Positions 13,618 through 16,685 of a DNA stretch of 16,685 nucleotides are shown one piece after another. The first letter of the stretch is position 1, and each line of letters opens with the position of its first letter. The notes beneath the pieces are model-generated. The model was not told the origin of the DNA and did no database searches. It saw only the letters and a list, made by a program, of their open reading frames with translations. Both the position numbers and the translations under genes were made by a program. The stretch comes from an uncultured Treponema sp. Lineage in GTDB: Bacteria > Spirochaetota > Spirochaetia > Treponematales > Treponemataceae. Where the stretch lies: positions 1 to 16,685 of the forward strand of contig CALINC010000061.1 in the NCBI GenBank assembly GCA_938045195.1. The letters run 5' to 3'.

Positions 13618-14388
13618 TTATTTCCATATTTCAAGAGACTTTTGCATCCAAGAAACGACATCAACGCCATATATTTCCTGAAAAATTTGAGGGGTTGCGG
13701 TTTCTTCCTTTGTGCCGAACGTTTTTATATTACCGTCTTTTAAAAAAATAATTTTATCTGCAAACTGCATCGCAAGGTTTATATCATGAAAAACACCGAT
13801 TACGGATTTGTTTTCATTTTTAATTAACGATTTTAAAAAAACGATAAGTTCTATTTGATTTTTTATATCTAAGTGATTTGTCGGTTCATCCAATAAAATT
13901 ACGTCCGGTTCTTGTGCTAAAGTACGCGCAAGATATACGCGTTGAAGTTGTCCTCCTGAAAGGGTGTTTATTTGTCTATTGCGTAAATGCCAAATGTCAA
14001 CCGCATGTAAGCATTTTTCAACGCATACTGTATCGGCTTTCGAAATAGTGAAAAAAACGCCGTCATTATTTTGGGCGTATCTTCCGAGCATTACCGTATC
14101 ATACACCGAATAAGAAAAATAAATTGAAGAAATTTGACTTAAAACTGCAATTTTTTTTGCAATTTGTTTACGGTTTAGTCTTTTTAAATTATTTCCGTTT
14201 AAAAAAATATCTCCCGAATAATCCAGAAGACCTGCAAGTGTTTTAAGTAATGTCGTTTTACCTGAACCGTTTTGTCCTAAGATACAAATGCTTTCGCCTG
14301 CTAAAACCGAAAAAGATATATTTTTTAATATTTGTACGTTATTGTATCCGGCACAAACGGATTGCAGTTTAATAAGCGGAGTATCCAT
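13618..14388 (-). CDS. ABC importer ATP-binding protein (FecE/BtuD class)
   Basis: A 256-residue cytoplasmic ATPase that powers uptake of an iron chelate, haem or corrinoid. Walker A is GQNGSGKTT (38-46), Q-loop Gln85, signature LSGGQLQR (143-150), Walker B VILLDEPTNHLD (163-174) and H-loop His201. All catalytic residues are present and the length is normal. It is the last gene of the importer operon, starting 3 nt after the permease stop, with its SD aggaga inside the end of the permease gene. No terminator is seen after its stop. Confidence 0.95.
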   Translation of the reverse strand: MDTPLIKLQSVCAGYNNVQILKNISFSVLAGESICILGQNGSGKTTLLKTLAGLLDYSGDIFLNGNNLKRLNRKQIAKKIAVLSQISSIYFSYSVYDTVMLGRYAQNNDGVFFTISKADTVCVEKCLHAVDIWHLRNRQINTLSGGQLQRVYLARTLAQEPDVILLDEPTNHLDIKNQIELIVFLKSLIKNENKSVIGVFHDINLAMQFADKIIFLKDGNIKTFGTKEETATPQIFQEIYGVDVVSWMQKSLEIWK

Positions 14389-14391
14389 TTT

Positions 14392-15408
14392 TTATGTTCT
14401 CCTTCCGGAAAAATAAACATAACAGAAAAAAGGCGCACCGATTAAAGCGGTTATTGCGCCTATCGGTAATTCTTGCGGAGATAAAATTGTCCGTGCTGCC
14501 ATATCAAACAATATCATCGCTGTTCCGCCTAAAATAAACGACATCGGTATTACAATTTTATGACTTGCTCCAAAGATCTTGCGTACTAAGTGCGGTGCAA
14601 TTAAATCGATAAAACCGATAATTCCCGTAAACGAAATTGAAATACCGGTAAGAGCGGAAGCTGAAAATAAAAATAGCCACTTTATTTTTTTTGTATTTAC
14701 GCCCATTGCGGCGGCTTGTTCTTCGCCGAACGTAAGCATATCCAATTCGCGGGAAAATAATGTTAAGATAAAAACACCGGCAACAGTGAACGGTAAAAGC
14801 ACAAAAAAATTTTTTATATTTTGCGTAGAAAAACTTCCCATTTGCCAAAACACGAGCTGCGCCATTCCCTGTCTGTTTAATGCAATAACCAGCGTGATTA
14901 TTCCGTTTATAAAAAGAGCGAACACAATGCCGGCTAAAATAATCGTAGTGTTTTCAAAATTTTTATCAATCAAAGAAGCAAATTTTACTGCCGCATATAC
15001 ACTTAATAAACCGAAAACCGTCCCTGCTATCGGGAGTGTAAAGTTAGGAATAAGCGGTAGATACATTCCCGTTGCAATAACCAAAGCAGCCCCAAAAGCG
15101 GCACCTGAAGAAACTCCCATAGTGTAAGAAGACGCAAGCGGATTTTTTAAAACGCTTTGCATAACGGCACCGCTTACAGCCAAGTTGCCTCCGGTTAAAA
15201 AAGCGACTAGTACGCGCGGCAACCGCACATTCCAGACTATTGCTATAAAGGTTTCAGCAATGCCTGAAATTTCTTTTTGAGTTATTTTGCAAAAAATAAT
15301 TTTAATAATATCTTTAGGCGGAATAAACACGCTTCCTATTCCGATGCCTAAAATAAGAATAAGACCGCAGCTCGCTATGGAAACTGCAGTCTTGAATTTT
15401 GTATTCAT
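14392..15408 (-). CDS. FecCD/BtuC-family ABC permease
   Basis: A 338-residue inner-membrane permease with about 9-10 hydrophobic segments, the usual size for the family. Signature stretches are RLPRVLVAFLTGGNLAVSG (about residues 61-79), MQSVLKNPLASSYTMGVSSG (about 83-102), the ATPase-contact loop GFIDLIAPHLVRKIFG (about 262-277) and the final ELPIGAITALIGAPFF. It should form a homodimer with the ATPase below and receive the ligand from the binding protein encoded just upstream (4-nt gap). The specific ligand cannot be read from the sequence. Confidence 0.94.
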   Translation of the reverse strand: MNTKFKTAVSIASCGLILILGIGIGSVFIPPKDIIKIIFCKITQKEISGIAETFIAIVWNVRLPRVLVAFLTGGNLAVSGAVMQSVLKNPLASSYTMGVSSGAAFGAALVIATGMYLPLIPNFTLPIAGTVFGLLSVYAAVKFASLIDKNFENTTIILAGIVFALFINGIITLVIALNRQGMAQLVFWQMGSFSTQNIKNFFVLLPFTVAGVFILTLFSRELDMLTFGEEQAAAMGVNTKKIKWLFLFSASALTGISISFTGIIGFIDLIAPHLVRKIFGASHKIVIPMSFILGGTAMILFDMAARTILSPQELPIGAITALIGAPFFCYVYFSGRRT

Positions 15409-15412
15409 TATA

Positions 15413-16354
15413 TTATTTGAATATGTCGGGATAAACGGCTTTTGCCATTTGTTTTAATGCCTTAATAATGTTTTGATTTGGGCGTGATGAAGAATTATTA
15501 TCAATGCTAAAAACTTGTTGTTCTTTTACAGCTTTAAGTGTTTGCCAACCGGAACGGCTCATAATTTCTTCAATGGGATTAGGAAGATAACTTACGTTTG
15601 TTAAAATGATATCCGGGTCTTTTGATAAAACTATTTCATCCGAAACGCGAACCCAGCTTTTTTCTTCGGCAAAAATATTTTTTGCACCGATAAGTTCAAT
15701 CATTTCATGGATAAAAGTATCCGTACCTAAACTGTACATATATGGAGCCGCACCGATTTCAAAATATACATTTTTCTTTTTATCGGCAAAAATTTTAGAA
15801 GCGGTCTTTTTAACCGTTTCAATTTCTTCTTTCATATTTGCAATTATTTTTGCACCTTTAGCTTCTGCTTTTACAACATGAGAAATAAAAGCGATATCCG
15901 TATAAATTGCAGCGATACTTGTTGATGAAGGAATATCAATTACGCAAATACCGGCAGCCCGTACCGGTGCAAATGGATCATTTCCTTTTGACCTTGACAT
16001 ACCGGAAGTAAACACAACATCTGCTTGTAGTGCAATTAATTTTTCGGTATCGGGAGTCATCATATCAAAGTAGGGAATATCTTGCTTTAACAAACCGTCT
16101 TTTTGAATGTTTGTATCGGCTGCAATGATTTTATCGGCAAGACCTAAGTCAATAAGAATTTCAGTTGTAGACGGAGCCATAGAGATAATTTTCTCTATTT
16201 TTGCAGGAAGCGTAATTTCGTTTCCGGCACGGTCTTTCGACAAATCAATTACAGAAGTAACATCAGATGGTTCTTTTGCTCCTGCTGCAAATACAACACC
16301 GGTTACCATAAAAAGAATGGTAACAGCCGCTAGAATTTTTTTAAGATTCTTCAT
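15413..16354 (-). CDS. periplasmic substrate-binding protein of the importer (TroA/BtuF fold class, PF01497 type)
   Basis: The protein is 313 residues from ATG 16354, which lies 8 nt after the SD aggag; the ATG at 16360 is only 2-3 nt from it and is rejected. The signal peptide (about 1-21, MKNLKKILAAVTILFMVTG VVFA) ends before AGAKEPSD and has no lipobox Cys, so the protein is probably secreted soluble. The two-lobed fold is indicated by DRAGNEITLP, IEKIISMAPSTTEILIDLGL, then DVVFTSG, the long linking helix, and DPDIILTN near the end. Ligand could be an iron siderophore, haem or cobamide. No cobalamin riboswitch is seen in the leader. Confidence 0.9.
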   Translation of the reverse strand: MKNLKKILAAVTILFMVTGVVFAAGAKEPSDVTSVIDLSKDRAGNEITLPAKIEKIISMAPSTTEILIDLGLADKIIAADTNIQKDGLLKQDIPYFDMMTPDTEKLIALQADVVFTSGMSRSKGNDPFAPVRAAGICVIDIPSSTSIAAIYTDIAFISHVVKAEAKGAKIIANMKEEIETVKKTASKIFADKKKNVYFEIGAAPYMYSLGTDTFIHEMIELIGAKNIFAEEKSWVRVSDEIVLSKDPDIILTNVSYLPNPIEEIMSRSGWQTLKAVKEQQVFSIDNNSSSRPNQNIIKALKQMAKAVYPDIFK

Positions 16355-16423
16355 AAGCATTTCTCCTATATCCGGTAAAATTGATATTTTTTTGAATTTC
16401 TATTTATTCCGAATTTGGATATG

Positions 16424-16452
16424 ATTGTAACATAGGGTATAAAAAAAATCAA
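16424..16452 (-). promoter_or_regulatory. promoter of the ABC importer operon
   Basis: On the - strand TTGATT (16452-16447) is followed by 17 nt and TACAAT (16429-16424; 5 of 6). The predicted start point is near 16417, giving a leader of about 60 nt that is too short for a typical B12 riboswitch. The leader contains an atatcc/ggatat pair that could fold, ending at the SD. Confidence 0.65.
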
Positions 16453-16460
16453 GTGTGCCG

Positions 16461-16476
16461 TAATTACCTGTAATTA
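16461..16476. promoter_or_regulatory. palindrome upstream of the importer promoter (operator candidate)
   Basis: taattac (16461-16467) and gtaatta (16470-16476) are perfect inverted arms with a 2-nt centre. They lie just upstream of the -35 box on the - strand. This is a plausible site for a metal-responsive regulator or activator, though AT-rich palindromes arise easily by chance. Confidence 0.4.
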
Positions 16477-16685
16477 GCCGGTGTAGAAATCAATACATAA
16501 AATCATCGGCGATGGTAAGTTCGTCAAAACTTTTGTATACCACAATTACCGCAGTTTTGTAAGGGGCTTTTTTAATTATTAGCCATTAAGACATTAAACA
16601 TCTTGCTTTTATGATAAAATTTATATTCCTGCCCCCATTTAAAGAAAATTTTCTTAAAAAAAAGTATTTTTTGTCAAGAGGGGCT
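16477..16685. other. intergenic right edge of the window
   Basis: No gene is visible. A - strand TTGACA lies at 16677-16672 without a convincing -10 box. The sequence is AT-rich, with short repeats of aggggct (about 16562 and at the window end). I see no tRNA or clear terminator. Confidence 0.4.

Noticed and set aside
14579..15127. 182-codon open frame on the + strand
   Set aside because: It is a shadow of the permease gene; the - strand frame carries the FecCD motifs throughout.
16355..16423. Cobalamin riboswitch ahead of the binding-protein gene
   Set aside because: The predicted leader is only about 60 nt and lacks a recognisable B12-box; too short for the class.

Overview
The window looks like spirochaete DNA, most likely an oral or host-associated Treponema close to T. 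denticola. This rests on the flagellar gene order (flhF, flhG, a membrane protein, a FliA/WhiG-type sigma factor, a FapA/DUF342 protein and small treponeme-type unknowns), an AT-rich base composition, and a substrate-binding protein with a 'VFAAGAKE' signal-peptide end. The genus is an inference; no rRNA or other marker is present.

Layout. (1) Positions 1-2362 are AT-rich accessory genes on the + strand: the tail of an unknown gene, an Imm26-like immunity-type protein, a SAM methyltransferase and a GNAT acetyltransferase. (2) Positions 2363-2670 hold a broken YoeB-type toxin tail, then a strong sigma-70 promoter with an inverted repeat over its start site and a hairpin in front of a near-perfect ribosome-binding site. 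(3) Positions 2671-4904 are one operon: a zinc-type macrodomain protein (ADP-ribose eraser), a SirTM-class sirtuin (ADP-ribose writer) and an Rrf2-type regulator. The sirtuin gene carries an exactly 120-nt palindromic repeat inserted in frame. Related degenerate copies lie in tandem just after the regulator (4915-5042). The usual partners of this system, GcvH-L and the lipoate ligase LplA2, are absent here. (4) Positions 5082-5261 encode a 59-codon gene on the - strand. (5) Positions 5505-12242 are a flagellar and motility operon with its own promoter: flhF, flhG, a two-TM acidic protein, the sigma factor, fapA, a hydrophilic unknown and an SwrB-like membrane/coiled-coil protein, with tight spacing or overlaps. 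(6) Positions 12432-13421 (- strand) encode an asparaginase II family protein with its own promoter. (7) Positions 13618-16354 (- strand) encode a binding-protein-dependent ABC importer of the iron-chelate/haem/cobalamin class: ATPase, FecCD permease and binding protein, preceded by a promoter and a palindrome.

How the parts work together. The macrodomain and sirtuin are expected to remove and add ADP-ribose on a protein target, probably under the control of the co-transcribed Rrf2 protein. FlhF and FlhG set the place and number of flagella, the sigma factor drives late flagellar genes, and the FapA and SwrB-like proteins probably assist assembly. The importer brings in a metal chelate or corrinoid.

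The most interesting items are the in-frame repeat inside the sirtuin with its repeat family next door, the stripped-down macrodomain-SirTM-Rrf2 operon with its operator-like leader, the toxin remnant and the hidden 59-aa gene.
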